Assembly (NCBI GenBank): GCA_946610655.1
Contig: CAMOCH010000003.1
Coordinates: 1 to 38,104 of the forward strand
DNA length: 38,104 nucleotides
Origin: an uncultured Clostridia bacterium
GTDB lineage: Bacteria > Bacillota > Clostridia > Christensenellales > UBA1242
Reading direction: 5' to 3'
Shown: piece by piece, positions 23,931-31,079 of the stretch
Numbering within the stretch: position 1 is the stretch's first letter
Layout of the letters: each line of letters opens with the position of its first letter
Program-made: the position numbers and the translations under genes
Notes under the pieces: model-generated
What the model saw: only the letters and a program-made list of their open reading frames with translations
Databases searched by the model: none
Told to the model about the DNA's origin: nothing

Positions 23931-24116
23931 TTACCAGCTTGCCTTTTTAACTCCAGGAATTTCACCTTTGTATGCGAGTTCTCTGAAGCAAATTCTGCAA
24001 ATACCATATTTTTTCAAAACAGCGTGTGGTCTGCCACAAATAGAACAACGAGTGTATGCGCGTGTACTAAATTTAGCAGGTCTTGCTTGTTTAACTTTCA
24101 TAGATGTTTTTGCCAT
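23931..24116 (-). CDS. rpsN: 30S ribosomal protein S14, zinc-binding type Z
   Basis: Head protein of the small subunit. At 61 aa this is the short zinc-containing form, with Cys24, Cys27, Cys40 and Cys43 (CSICGRPH and CRICFRELA) and the conserved C-terminus GEIPGVKKASW. It is sometimes named rpsZ. Its position between rplE and rpsH is the standard one. Confidence 0.98.
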   Translation of the reverse strand: MAKTSMKVKQARPAKFSTRAYTRCSICGRPHAVLKKYGICRICFRELAYKGEIPGVKKASW

Positions 24117-24134
24117 ATTTCTCTCCTTGTTCCT

Positions 24135-24683
24135 CTAGGCCTTTTTGAAAGGCATGCCCATTTTTGCAAGTAGGCTTCTTGCCTCATCATCGGTGTTTGC
24201 TGTTGTTACAAAGCATACATCGAAACCACGGATTTTTTCAATTTTGTCATATTGAATTTCAGGGAAAATCAATTGTTCTTTAACTCCATATGAGTAGTTA
24301 CCTCTGCCGTCAAAAGCTTTTGGATTAAGACCACGGAAGTCACGAACTCTTGGAAGAGCAATCGCAATAAATTTATCCATAAATTCATACATTTTTTCGC
24401 CACGAAGTGTTACTTTTGCACCAACTTTTTCACCAGCTCTAAGTTTGAAGTTAGCAACTGATTTTTTAGCTTTGGTGATAACTGCTTTTTGTCCAGCAAT
24501 TTGTTCTAACTCTTCAACAGCAAGGTTAAAACTCTTTGAGTTACCTTTTTCATCACCAAGTCCCATATTCAAAACAATTCTGTCAAGTTTTGGAACTTCG
24601 TTAACATTTTTATATTTAAATTCATTAAGAAGTGCAGGAACAACTTCTTTTTTGTATTTAGCTTTCAATCTGTTTTCTGCCAT
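24135..24683 (-). CDS. rplE: 50S ribosomal protein L5
   Basis: Carries 5S rRNA into the central protuberance and contacts the P-site tRNA. The 182-aa protein has KYKKEVVPALLNEFKYKNVNEVPKL, KLRAGEKVGAKVTLRG, RDFRGLNPKAFDGRGNYSYGVKEQLIFPEI and GFDVCFVTTANTDDEARSLL, all typical. Length is normal. It begins five bases after rplX. Confidence 0.98.
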   Translation of the reverse strand: MAENRLKAKYKKEVVPALLNEFKYKNVNEVPKLDRIVLNMGLGDEKGNSKSFNLAVEELEQIAGQKAVITKAKKSVANFKLRAGEKVGAKVTLRGEKMYEFMDKFIAIALPRVRDFRGLNPKAFDGRGNYSYGVKEQLIFPEIQYDKIEKIRGFDVCFVTTANTDDEARSLLAKMGMPFKKA

Positions 24684-24688
24684 TTACC

Positions 24689-25219
24689 TTACACTCCTCT
24701 TTGTGCTGATTTTCCAGTTGCAATTTTAGACTTTGTTGTTGCAGTCTTTGTTGCTTTAACTTTTGTTTCAGCAGTTTTTGTTGTTTTTGTTGAAGCTGTT
24801 TTTGTTGTTTTAGCTGCAGCTTTTTTAACTGGTTTTTCTTCAGCTACTGTTTCATCTTTTGCTTCAACTTTTTTAGCTGTTTTCTTTTCAACTTTAGCAG
24901 CTTTTTCATTTAAGTTAGCACCACATTTGCATGTTCTAACTTTTTTGCCATCAACGATTGCGTGATGAACTCTTGTTGCTTTTCCACATTTTGGGCAAAC
25001 AATCATAACGTTAGAAGCATCAATTGTGCCTTCAACTTTTCTAATTTCGCTCTTATCTTGAGCACTTCTTGCTTTGTGAGTTTTTGAAACAATGTTCACT
25101 CCCTCAACAACAATACGATTGTCTTTAGGAGAAACTTTCAAAACTTTACCTTGTTTACCAGCGTCTTTACCAGTTAAAACAACAACGGTATCGCCAGTTT
25201 TTACGTTCATCTTTGTCAT
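24689..25219 (-). CDS. rplX: 50S ribosomal protein L24 with a 70-residue Lys/Thr/Ala-rich C-terminal tail
   Basis: Residues 1-103 are a normal L24: the KOW motif GDTVVVLTGKDAGKQGKVLKV and a small zinc-ribbon-like part with Cys75, Cys78, Cys97 and Cys99 (the second pair is CxC instead of the usual CxxC). Residues 104-176 are a low-complexity tail built from KTTKTA-, KKAAAK- and EKKTAKK-like units. L24 normally ends near residue 105. GGAGGAAATT precedes the ATG at 25217-25219. Composition of the tail strongly resembles that of the L30 extension encoded about 3 kb away. Confidence 0.96.
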   Translation of the reverse strand: MTKMNVKTGDTVVVLTGKDAGKQGKVLKVSPKDNRIVVEGVNIVSKTHKARSAQDKSEIRKVEGTIDASNVMIVCPKCGKATRVHHAIVDGKKVRTCKCGANLNEKAAKVEKKTAKKVEAKDETVAEEKPVKKAAAKTTKTASTKTTKTAETKVKATKTATTKSKIATGKSAQRGV

Positions 25220-25228
25220 AATTTCCTC

Positions 25229-25597
25229 CTAAATAACTTCTGGTGCAAGTGAAATAATTTTCATGAAATCTTTATCACGAAGTTCACGTGCAATAGGTCC
25301 AAATATACGAGTTCCTCTTGGTTGTTTTTGGTTATCAATAACAACTGCAGCATTATCATCAAAACGAATTGTAGATCCGTCAACTCTTCTTACTTCTTTA
25401 TGAGTGCGAACAACAACAGCTTTAACAACATCACCTTTCTTAACAGTTCCACCAGGAGTAGCTGTTTTAACGCTTGCAACAATAATATCGCCAACGCTAG
25501 CATATCTACGCTTTGAACCACCAAGAACTTTGATACACATAATTTCTTTTGCGCCAGTGTTATCTGCAACTTTAAGTCTAGTTTGTGGTTGTATCAT
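25229..25597 (-). CDS. rplN: 50S ribosomal protein L14
   Basis: Forms an intersubunit bridge with 16S rRNA. It is 122 aa, the exact usual length: MIQPQTRLKVADNTGAKEIMCIKVLGGSKRRYASVGD, VVVRTHKEVRRVDGSTIRFDDNAAVVID and RGTRIFGPIARELRDKDFMKIISLAPEVI. It lies between rpsQ and rplX. There is nothing unusual. Confidence 0.98.
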   Translation of the reverse strand: MIQPQTRLKVADNTGAKEIMCIKVLGGSKRRYASVGDIIVASVKTATPGGTVKKGDVVKAVVVRTHKEVRRVDGSTIRFDDNAAVVIDNQKQPRGTRIFGPIARELRDKDFMKIISLAPEVI

Positions 25598-25615
25598 AAT
25601 TTCTTCTCTCCTTCG

Positions 25616-25879
25616 TTATTTGACCTTTTCGACTATTCTAACCAATCTCCATCTCTTATTTTTGCTCATTGGACGAACTTCTGCAACTTCAACGGTATCG
25701 CCAATGCTGCATTCGTTATTTTCATCATGAGCAACAAGAGTTGTTGTATGGTTCATTGTTTTCTTGTAGATTGGATGTTTAACTTTTGTATGAACTTTAA
25801 CAGTGATTGTTTTGTCCATTTTATTGCTAGAAACAATACCAATTCTTGTTTTTCTTAAATTTCTTTCTAATTCTGCCAT
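25616..25879 (-). CDS. rpsQ: 30S ribosomal protein S17
   Basis: OB-fold 16S rRNA-binding protein. The 87-aa sequence contains RIGIVSSNKMDKTITVKVHTKVKHPIYKK, then HDENNECSIGDTVEVAEVRPMSKNKRWRLVRIVEK, matching the family throughout. It starts eight bases after rpmC. Confidence 0.98.
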   Translation of the reverse strand: MAELERNLRKTRIGIVSSNKMDKTITVKVHTKVKHPIYKKTMNHTTTLVAHDENNECSIGDTVEVAEVRPMSKNKRWRLVRIVEKVK

Positions 25880-25887
25880 ATCTCACC

Positions 25888-26142
25888 TTAACCCTTTATA
25901 GCCTTTTTAGCAGTTTTTTTAGCTGGCTCTGCAGCCACAGGTGCTTTTGCTATATTTAATTCTCTTTCACGAATTATAGTCTTTACTCTAGCAATATCTC
26001 TTTTGCAATTTTTAAGTTGCAAAGGATTAGATAAGCTGTTTGTAGCGTGAGCGAAACGCAAATTAAAAAGTTCTGCTTTTAAACTTGCAAGTTTGTCTGC
26101 AAGTTCAACATCTGTCATACTTGCGAATTGATTACTCTTCAT
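25888..26142 (-). CDS. rpmC: 50S ribosomal protein L29 with short Ala/Lys tail
   Basis: Small helical protein at the tunnel exit, part of the docking site for trigger factor and SRP. Residues 1-66 are a typical L29 (LADKLASLKAELFNLRFAHATNSLSNPLQLKNCKRDIARVKTIIRERE). The last 18 residues (KAPVAAEPAKKTAKKAIKG) are an added basic tail like a miniature of those on L24 and L30. It starts two bases after rplP. Confidence 0.97.
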   Translation of the reverse strand: MKSNQFASMTDVELADKLASLKAELFNLRFAHATNSLSNPLQLKNCKRDIARVKTIIRERELNIAKAPVAAEPAKKTAKKAIKG

Positions 26143-26144
26143 CG

Positions 26145-26579
26145 TTATTCACCCTCCACTTTTGTTTCTAAATCAGCTTTTGATGCTATTTTTGTTTTAC
26201 ATGGCAATTTGTGAGTTGCAAGACGAAGTGCTTCAAGAGCCATTTCTTCTTTAACTCCACCAATTTCAAACATTACTCTGCCTGGTTTAACAACAGCAAC
26301 CCAAAATTCTGGGTTACCTTTACCACTACCCATACGGGTTTGTGCAGGTTTTTTAGTTATTGGTTTGTCTGGGAATATTTTGATCCAAACTTTACCACCA
26401 CGTTTTGTGTAACGTGTCATAGCAATACGAGCTGCTTCAATTTGGTTAGATGTGATCCAGCATGGTTCCATTGCAACGATACCATATTCACCATAAGTGA
26501 TTTTGTTACCACGAGTTGCCTTGCCGTTCATTCTACCTCTTTGAACTTTTCTTCTTTTTACTCTCTTAGGCATCAACAT
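26145..26579 (-). CDS. rplP: 50S ribosomal protein L16
   Basis: Organises the A-site tRNA region of the large subunit. The 144-aa protein starts MLMPKRVKRRKVQRGRMNGKA and contains VKPGRVMFEIGGV, typical of the family. The first ATG (26577-26579) lies eight bases after GGAGG; the start overlaps the last 14 bases of rpsC, including its stop. The C-terminus has a few extra residues (ASKADLETKVEGE). Confidence 0.98.
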   Translation of the reverse strand: MLMPKRVKRRKVQRGRMNGKATRGNKITYGEYGIVAMEPCWITSNQIEAARIAMTRYTKRGGKVWIKIFPDKPITKKPAQTRMGSGKGNPEFWVAVVKPGRVMFEIGGVKEEMALEALRLATHKLPCKTKIASKADLETKVEGE

Positions 26580-27240
26580 GTTTGTTTCCTCCTACATTAG
26601 ATGTAAGATTGGTTTTTCCAAGAATTTCACCTTTATAAATCCAAACTTTAACACCAAGTTTTCCATAAATATGAGCTTCAGCAAAGCCATAGTCTATGTT
26701 TGCTCTAAGTGTTTGAAGTGGAAGTGAACCTTCTTGATAAAATTCGCTACGTGCAATTTCTGCTCCGTCCAAACGTCCACCAACCATGATTTTAACACCC
26801 TTAACACCTGCTCTTGTGCAACGGTTAAGTGCTTGTTTCATTGCTCTACGGAAGCCAACACGTGCTTCAAGTTGAGCGCAGATGCTTTCTGCAACAAGTT
26901 GTGCATCAGTATCTGGTGATTTAATTTCCATAACATTAACTGCAATATCTTTTCCAGTCATTTTGTTTAAAGCTGCTTTCATTTGTTCAACTCCAGCACC
27001 TTTTTGTCCAATTACCATACCAGGTTTGCTAGTATAGATTGAAACAATAACTTTTTGAGCTGTTCTATCAATAGCTATTTTAGAAATTGCATGATTTTTA
27101 TAATTTTTTGTAAAGTATTTACGAATGTCATTATCTTCTTTAATAAAAGTTGCAATATCTTCTTTTCTTGCGATCCAGTTGCTATTCCAACCTTTGTTAA
27201 TGCCAATTCTCATACCATTAGGATTAACTTTTTGTCCCAT
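26566..27240 (-). CDS. rpsC: 30S ribosomal protein S3
   Basis: Lines the mRNA entry tunnel and has helicase-like action with S4 and S5. The 224-aa protein has MGQKVNPNGMRIGINKGWNSNWI, the KH-domain loop VIGQKGAGVEQM, and RCTRAGVKGVKIMVGGRLDGAEIARSE, then a short C-terminal end. It overlaps rplP by 14 bases. Confidence 0.98.
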   Translation of the reverse strand: MGQKVNPNGMRIGINKGWNSNWIARKEDIATFIKEDNDIRKYFTKNYKNHAISKIAIDRTAQKVIVSIYTSKPGMVIGQKGAGVEQMKAALNKMTGKDIAVNVMEIKSPDTDAQLVAESICAQLEARVGFRRAMKQALNRCTRAGVKGVKIMVGGRLDGAEIARSEFYQEGSLPLQTLRANIDYGFAEAHIYGKLGVKVWIYKGEILGKTNLTSNVGGNKHVDA

Positions 27241-27248
27241 AATTCCTC

Positions 27249-27635
27249 CTACGCCTTAACATCCAAAATCACTGTTACATGACTTGTTCTTTTTAATATA
27301 GAATGAGCTCTACCTTTGCTAACTGGTTGGAATCTTTTTAAAGTTTGTCCACCATCTGCAAAAGTTTCTGCAACATAGAGGTCTGATTTGTTAAGTCCTA
27401 AGTTGTTTTCTGCGTTTGCACCAGCACTTTCAAGAACTTTTAATACAACTTCTGCTGAAGTGTTGGTCATGTTTTTAAGTATTGCAACTGCATCAGCGTA
27501 ATCTCTTCCGCGGATAACATCAAGCACTACTCTAACTTTAGAAGGCGCAACTCTAACATATTTTGCAACAGCTTTTGCACGAGTGTCGCGAGTTGCAGCA
27601 ATTTTTTCAGCTTTTTGTCTTTGTCTTGTTGCCAT
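27249..27635 (-). CDS. rplV: 50S ribosomal protein L22
   Basis: Its long beta-hairpin lines the exit tunnel and is a site of macrolide resistance changes. The 128-aa protein has AKYVRVAPSKVRVVLDVIRGRDYADAVAIL and the hairpin GGQTLKRFQPVSKGRAHSILKRTSHVTVIL. The first 22 residues (RQRQKAEKIAATRDTRAK) are an extra basic stretch. Its ATG overlaps the rpsS stop by one base. Confidence 0.98.
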   Translation of the reverse strand: MATRQRQKAEKIAATRDTRAKAVAKYVRVAPSKVRVVLDVIRGRDYADAVAILKNMTNTSAEVVLKVLESAGANAENNLGLNKSDLYVAETFADGGQTLKRFQPVSKGRAHSILKRTSHVTVILDVKA

Positions 27636-27916
27636 TATTGTTTGCCTCCTGTTGTTTTAGCACCTTTGTGACCTTTGAAGGTTCTTGTTGGTGCAAATTC
27701 GCCAAGTTTATAGCCAACCATTTCAGATGTAATATAAACAGGCACATGTTTTCTGCCATCATGGACAGCAATTGTATGACCAATCATTTCTGGAACGATT
27801 GTTGATGATCTAGACCAAGTTTTGATTGGTTGTTTTTCATTAGCCGCGTTAAGTGCATTAACTTTTTTCATCAAGCTTTCTGCAACAAAAGGGCCTTTTT
27901 TAATACTTCTACTCAT
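27635..27916 (-). CDS. rpsS: 30S ribosomal protein S19
   Basis: Head protein that forms a complex with S13 near the A site. The 93-aa sequence starts MSRSIKKGPFVAESLMKKV and contains IKTWSRSSTIVPEMIGHTIAVHDGRKHVPVYI and KLGEFAPTRTFKGHKG, diagnostic of the family. It lies 11 bases after rplB and overlaps the rplV start by one base. Confidence 0.98.
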   Translation of the reverse strand: MSRSIKKGPFVAESLMKKVNALNAANEKQPIKTWSRSSTIVPEMIGHTIAVHDGRKHVPVYITSEMVGYKLGEFAPTRTFKGHKGAKTTGGKQ

Positions 27917-27927
27917 TTGCCTGCCTC

Positions 27928-28755
27928 CTAATTAACTCTCTTAACAATAAACTTGTTAGAACGATTTTTCTTTTTACGTGTTTTAAATCCAAGTGCAGGT
28001 TTGCCCCATGGAGTCATTGGACCAGGATGTCCAACTGGAGACTTACCTTCACCACCACCATGTGGGTGATCTACTGGGTTCATGACACTACCACGAACTG
28101 TAGGACGAATTCCCATATGACGTTTTCTACCAGCTTTACCAAGTGAAACAATTTCATGTTCGGTGTTACCAATTTGACCAATTGTTGCACGGCAAGTTAC
28201 TGGAACTTTTCTCATTTCTCCTGATGGCATACGAAGTGTTGCATATTTGCCTTCTTTTGCCATGTATTGTGCGCTGTTACCAGCACTACGAGCAATTTTT
28301 CCACCACGTCCTGGTTGGAATTCAATGTTGTGAACAATTGAACCAACTGGAATGTTGTCAAGTGGCAAACAGTTGCCCACTTTAATTTCTGCATTTGCAC
28401 CACTCATAATAGTGTCTCCAACAGAAAGTCCAAGAGGTGCTAAGATATATCTCTTTTCACCATCTGCATAGTTAAGAAGCGCAATATAGCTGCTTCTGTT
28501 TGGATCATATTCAATGCTTGCAACTTTTGCAGGAATATCATCTTTATTTCTTTTAAAATCAATTACTCTATACTTTTGACGATTTCCACCACCAATGTGA
28601 CGAACTGTTATTCTGCCATAGCTGTTACGGCCACCAGATTTTTTAACAATGTCAAGCAAACTTTTTTCTGGTTTGTTTGTGGTGATTTCTTCAAAAGAAG
28701 GAGTGGTCTTAAATCTTTGACCAGCGCTTGTCGGCTTAAATCTTTTTAATGCCAT
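27928..28755 (-). CDS. rplB: 50S ribosomal protein L2
   Basis: Largest core protein of the 50S subunit, close to the peptidyl transferase centre. The 275-aa protein has the OB and SH3-like domains and the conserved C-terminal signature VMNPVDHPHGGGEGKSPVGHPGP containing the key histidine, then GFKTRKKKNRSNKFIVK. The length is normal. It lies 17 bases after rplW. Confidence 0.98.
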   Translation of the reverse strand: MALKRFKPTSAGQRFKTTPSFEEITTNKPEKSLLDIVKKSGGRNSYGRITVRHIGGGNRQKYRVIDFKRNKDDIPAKVASIEYDPNRSSYIALLNYADGEKRYILAPLGLSVGDTIMSGANAEIKVGNCLPLDNIPVGSIVHNIEFQPGRGGKIARSAGNSAQYMAKEGKYATLRMPSGEMRKVPVTCRATIGQIGNTEHEIVSLGKAGRKRHMGIRPTVRGSVMNPVDHPHGGGEGKSPVGHPGPMTPWGKPALGFKTRKKKNRSNKFIVKRVN

Positions 28756-28772
28756 AATTTTCTCTCCTCATA

Positions 28773-29063
28773 TTAAGACAAACTATCGAAGAATTCAATT
28801 GACTTACTATCTGCTGTAAGTTGAACAATAGCTTTTTTGTAGCTTCCTGTGAGTCCTTCGTATTTGCCTTGTCTTTTTACTTTTCCAAATACATTAGCTG
28901 TATTAACGCTTTTTACTTTAACTTTAAATAGACTTTCAACTGCTTGTTTAATTTGAGTTTTGTTTGCATTTTTTGCAACTTCAAAAGTGTATTTTTTATT
29001 TGCAATATCTGCATAGCTCTTTTCTGACAAAACAGGTCTTATGATAATATCTTGTGCAAACAT
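28773..29063 (-). CDS. rplW: 50S ribosomal protein L23
   Basis: Tunnel-exit protein that docks trigger factor and SRP. The 96-aa protein has IIRPVLSEKSYADIANKKYTFEVAKNANKTQIKQAVESLFKVKVKSVNT and a family-typical C-terminus. The start overlaps the rplD stop by one base (coupled translation). Confidence 0.98.
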   Translation of the reverse strand: MFAQDIIIRPVLSEKSYADIANKKYTFEVAKNANKTQIKQAVESLFKVKVKSVNTANVFGKVKRQGKYEGLTGSYKKAIVQLTADSKSIEFFDSLS

Positions 29064-29680
29064 TATTTACAAGCCTCCTCTATCTTTTTGATAGCTTCTT
29101 TTGTAATAACAACTTTGTCTGCAACTGCAATATCGTATGTGTTTACAAAATCTGCTGTTGTTACATTAACTAGGCCAAGGTTACCACTTGCACGAACAAC
29201 ATTTTCATTAATGTCTTCTGTTACAACTGTAACACGTTTTTCAATTTTGAAAGCTTCAAGCAAAGCAACCATTTCTTTTGTTTTGCCTTCAAGTTTAAGT
29301 TCGTCAACAACAACAACATTCTTGTCTGCGAATTGTCTTGAAAGTGCACTAACAAAAGCACCAGTTTTCATTTGTTTGTTGATTTTCTTTGAAAAATCTC
29401 TTGGTTTTGGAGCAAATACAACTCCACCTTTGATCCATTGTGGAGCACGAATTGAACCTTGACGAGCACGTCCTGTTCCTTTTTGTCTCCATGGTTTTCT
29501 TCCACCACCACGAACTTCAGTTCTAGTTAGTGTGCTTTTTGTTCCTTGTCTTTGGTTAGCAAGATAGCTAACAATTACTTGATGAATAAGAGCTTCATTA
29601 TAAGGAACTTTGAAAACTGAATCTGCAACAGTAAGTTTGCCTACTTCTTCTGCTTTAACATTATATACTTTAACTTGCAT
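29063..29680 (-). CDS. rplD: 50S ribosomal protein L4
   Basis: Its extended loop lines the exit tunnel; in Escherichia coli it also controls the S10 operon by attenuation. The 205-aa protein has the loop RQGTKSTLTRTEVRGGGRKPWRQKGTGRARQGSIRAPQWIKGG and the C-terminal globular domain with NLGLVNVTTADFVNTYDI. AAGGAGGA precedes the ATG. The long folded leader of the S10 operon (30661-30902) would be the natural place for L4-type control, but I cannot show that. Confidence 0.98.
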   Translation of the reverse strand: MQVKVYNVKAEEVGKLTVADSVFKVPYNEALIHQVIVSYLANQRQGTKSTLTRTEVRGGGRKPWRQKGTGRARQGSIRAPQWIKGGVVFAPKPRDFSKKINKQMKTGAFVSALSRQFADKNVVVVDELKLEGKTKEMVALLEAFKIEKRVTVVTEDINENVVRASGNLGLVNVTTADFVNTYDIAVADKVVITKEAIKKIEEACK

Positions 29681-29697
29681 TACTTTTTCCTCCTTCC

Positions 29698-30330
29698 TTA
29701 TTTGCTGCTTTTAACTGCTGAGCAAACTGTAACGATGCTGCCTTTTGCTCCAGGAATAGCTCCTTTAATCAAAAGTAAGTTACGTTCTGCATCTACTCTA
29801 GCGATTTCAAGATTTTGAATTGTTACTTTTTCGTTACCATAATGTCCTGGCATATGAAGACCTTTGATAACACGGCTCATTGATGATGTTGCACCAATTG
29901 AACCAACTTCTCTGTGAACTGGTCCAGTACCGTGAGTCATACGAAGTCTTCTTGCATTCCAACGAACGATTGTTCCTGAGAATCCGCGACCACGAGTGAA
30001 TCCTGATACGTCAACTTTGTCGCCAGCTTTAAATACACTGCATTTAACTTCTGCGCCAAGAGTTAATTGTTCATCGAGTTTAAATTCTTTTAAATATTTT
30101 TTAGCAGAGATGTTAGCTTTCTTAAAATGTCCAGCTTGTGGTTTTGTAACTCTGCTAGCCTTTTCATCAACAAAGGCAAGTTGTGTGGCGTTGTAGCCAT
30201 CTTTTTCTACTGTCTTAACTTGTGATACATAGCAAGGACCTGCTTCAACTACAGTTACAGGAACAAATGTGCCATTATCCAAGAAAATTTGAGACATACC
30301 AATTTTTTTGCCAAGTATAGCTTGTTTCAT
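29698..30330 (-). CDS. rplC: 50S ribosomal protein L3
   Basis: Early assembly protein whose loop approaches the peptidyl transferase centre. The 210-aa protein has MKQAILGKKIGMSQIF, VDVSGFTRGRGFSGTIVRWNA, THGTGPVHREVGSIGATSSMSRVIKGLHMPGHYGNEKVT and KGAIPGAKGSIV, all diagnostic. It starts 21 bases after rpsJ with AGGAGG. Confidence 0.98.
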   Translation of the reverse strand: MKQAILGKKIGMSQIFLDNGTFVPVTVVEAGPCYVSQVKTVEKDGYNATQLAFVDEKASRVTKPQAGHFKKANISAKKYLKEFKLDEQLTLGAEVKCSVFKAGDKVDVSGFTRGRGFSGTIVRWNARRLRMTHGTGPVHREVGSIGATSSMSRVIKGLHMPGHYGNEKVTIQNLEIARVDAERNLLLIKGAIPGAKGSIVTVCSAVKSSK

Positions 30331-30351
30331 TTTACTTTCTTTCCTCCTGTC

Positions 30352-30660
30352 CTATAGTTTAATGTTGATATCAACGCCAGCAGGAAGGTCGATTTTCATA
30401 AGAGAATCAACTGTTTTTGCTGATGGATTGAAGATATCAATAAGTCTTTTGTGTGTTCTCATTTCAAACTGTTCACGGCTATCCTTATGTTTGTGAACTG
30501 AACGCAAAATTGTTACAACTTCTTTTTCAGTTGGCATAGGGATTGGTCCTGATACTTTTGCACCTGCTTTTTTAGCAGTTTCCACAATTCTTGCTGCAGC
30601 TTGATCAACAAGGTCATGGTCATAAGCTCTAAGCTTAATTCTAATTTTTTGTGTTGCCAT
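30352..30660 (-). CDS. rpsJ: 30S ribosomal protein S10
   Basis: Head protein of the small subunit and, with NusB, part of the transcription antitermination complex. The 102-aa protein has IRIKLRAYDHDLVDQAAARIVETAKKAGAKVSGPIPMPT, VHKHKDSREQFEMRTHKRLIDI and DLPAGVDINIKL. TTGGAGGA precedes the ATG at 30658-30660. It is the first gene of the superoperon; its promoter lies about 250 bases upstream, leaving a long structured leader. Confidence 0.98.
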   Translation of the reverse strand: MATQKIRIKLRAYDHDLVDQAAARIVETAKKAGAKVSGPIPMPTEKEVVTILRSVHKHKDSREQFEMRTHKRLIDIFNPSAKTVDSLMKIDLPAGVDINIKL

Positions 30661-30902
30661 TAACTATCCTCCAATTTTTATTATATCTTTTCTTTGATGA
30701 TGCCTGCGCACACACCCTGGCTTTCAAAGATTGTTTCGCACTGGTCTTGCCAGCACTTGTCAGCAAAAGTTATCCCACATTGGGAGCAGGTAACCTCTTG
30801 CGTCGTCCCGAATGGTTTGGTATGCTCGCTTCTTTCGACTTGCTTAGCAAAGCTAAGTAGTATCGCAAAAGGGCATAAATATCCCAAAGCCACACACGCA
30901 GC
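30661..30902 (-). promoter_or_regulatory. Folded 240-nt leader of the S10 superoperon
   Basis: The leader is much richer in G+C than the surrounding DNA. On the minus strand its two ends pair: CTGCG (30897-30901) with CGCAG (30704-30708), and GGCTTT (30886-30891) with AAAGCC (30719-30724). Inside are hairpins CTTAGC-TTT-GCTAAG, TCCCA-AUG-UGGGA and a 7-bp GTGCTGG/CCAGTGC stem with a CAAGA loop. A 70-codon open frame (30681-30893, GTG start) crosses it but has no ribosome binding site and unusual codons, so I read this as structured RNA. It may be a ribosomal-protein (for example L4) control element; no terminator is evident within it. Confidence 0.7.
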
Positions 30903-30908
30903 GTTTAT

Positions 30909-30937
30909 ATAATACTACACACACGGGTGCGTGTCAA
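30909..30937 (-). promoter_or_regulatory. Promoter of the S10-spc-alpha superoperon
   Basis: TTGACA (30932-30937) and TATTAT (30909-30914) are 17 bases apart. The spacer holds the imperfect dyad ACACGCAC-CC-GTGTGTGT; the related motif ACGCATCCGTGTGT occurs in the rpmG promoter. Confidence 0.88.
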
Positions 30938-30984
30938 GACTTTTTTCAAAAATTTTTAAATATTTTTTTGCATAATTTTTCAAC

Positions 30985-31008
30985 AAAAAAACAGGGCTTT
31001 TTGCCCTG
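30985..31008 (-). terminator. Second terminator between the CPCC-like gene and the S10 promoter
   Basis: The stem CAGGGC (30992-30997) with GCCCTG (31003-31008) has a 5-base loop, then seven T on the minus strand. It backs up the hairpin at 31049-31075 and insulates the S10 promoter. Confidence 0.85.
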
Positions 31009-31023
31009 CTATTATATATATTG

Positions 31024-31046
31024 ATACGCGCGCATACGTACGTGTA
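31024..31046. repeat. Perfect alternating purine-pyrimidine tract
   Basis: Twenty-three bases alternate purine and pyrimidine without a break and include CGCGCGC and ACGTACGT. Such tracts can adopt Z-DNA under negative supercoiling. It lies between two terminators. Confidence 0.6.
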
Positions 31047-31048
31047 AT

Positions 31049-31075
31049 AAAAACCGGCGAAAATTCGTCGGTTTT
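31049..31075 (-). terminator. Terminator of the CPCC-like gene (copy A of a repeated hairpin)
   Basis: The stem CCGGCGA with TCGTCGG (one G:T pair), framed by A and T runs, lies directly after the CPCC-like stop. It is nearly the same sequence as the hairpin at 31644-31671. Confidence 0.88.
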
Positions 31076-31079
31076 ATGT

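Noticed and set aside
30681..30893. 70-codon open frame with four cysteines in the S10 leader
   Set aside because: GTG start without a ribosome binding site, codons rich in G/C unlike the neighbours, and the same bases form paired stems. Better explained as structured leader RNA, though translation is not excluded.
30694..30912. 72-codon plus-strand frame opposite the S10 leader
   Set aside because: Antisense to the leader, runs into the S10 promoter, no ribosome binding site and no recognisable protein.
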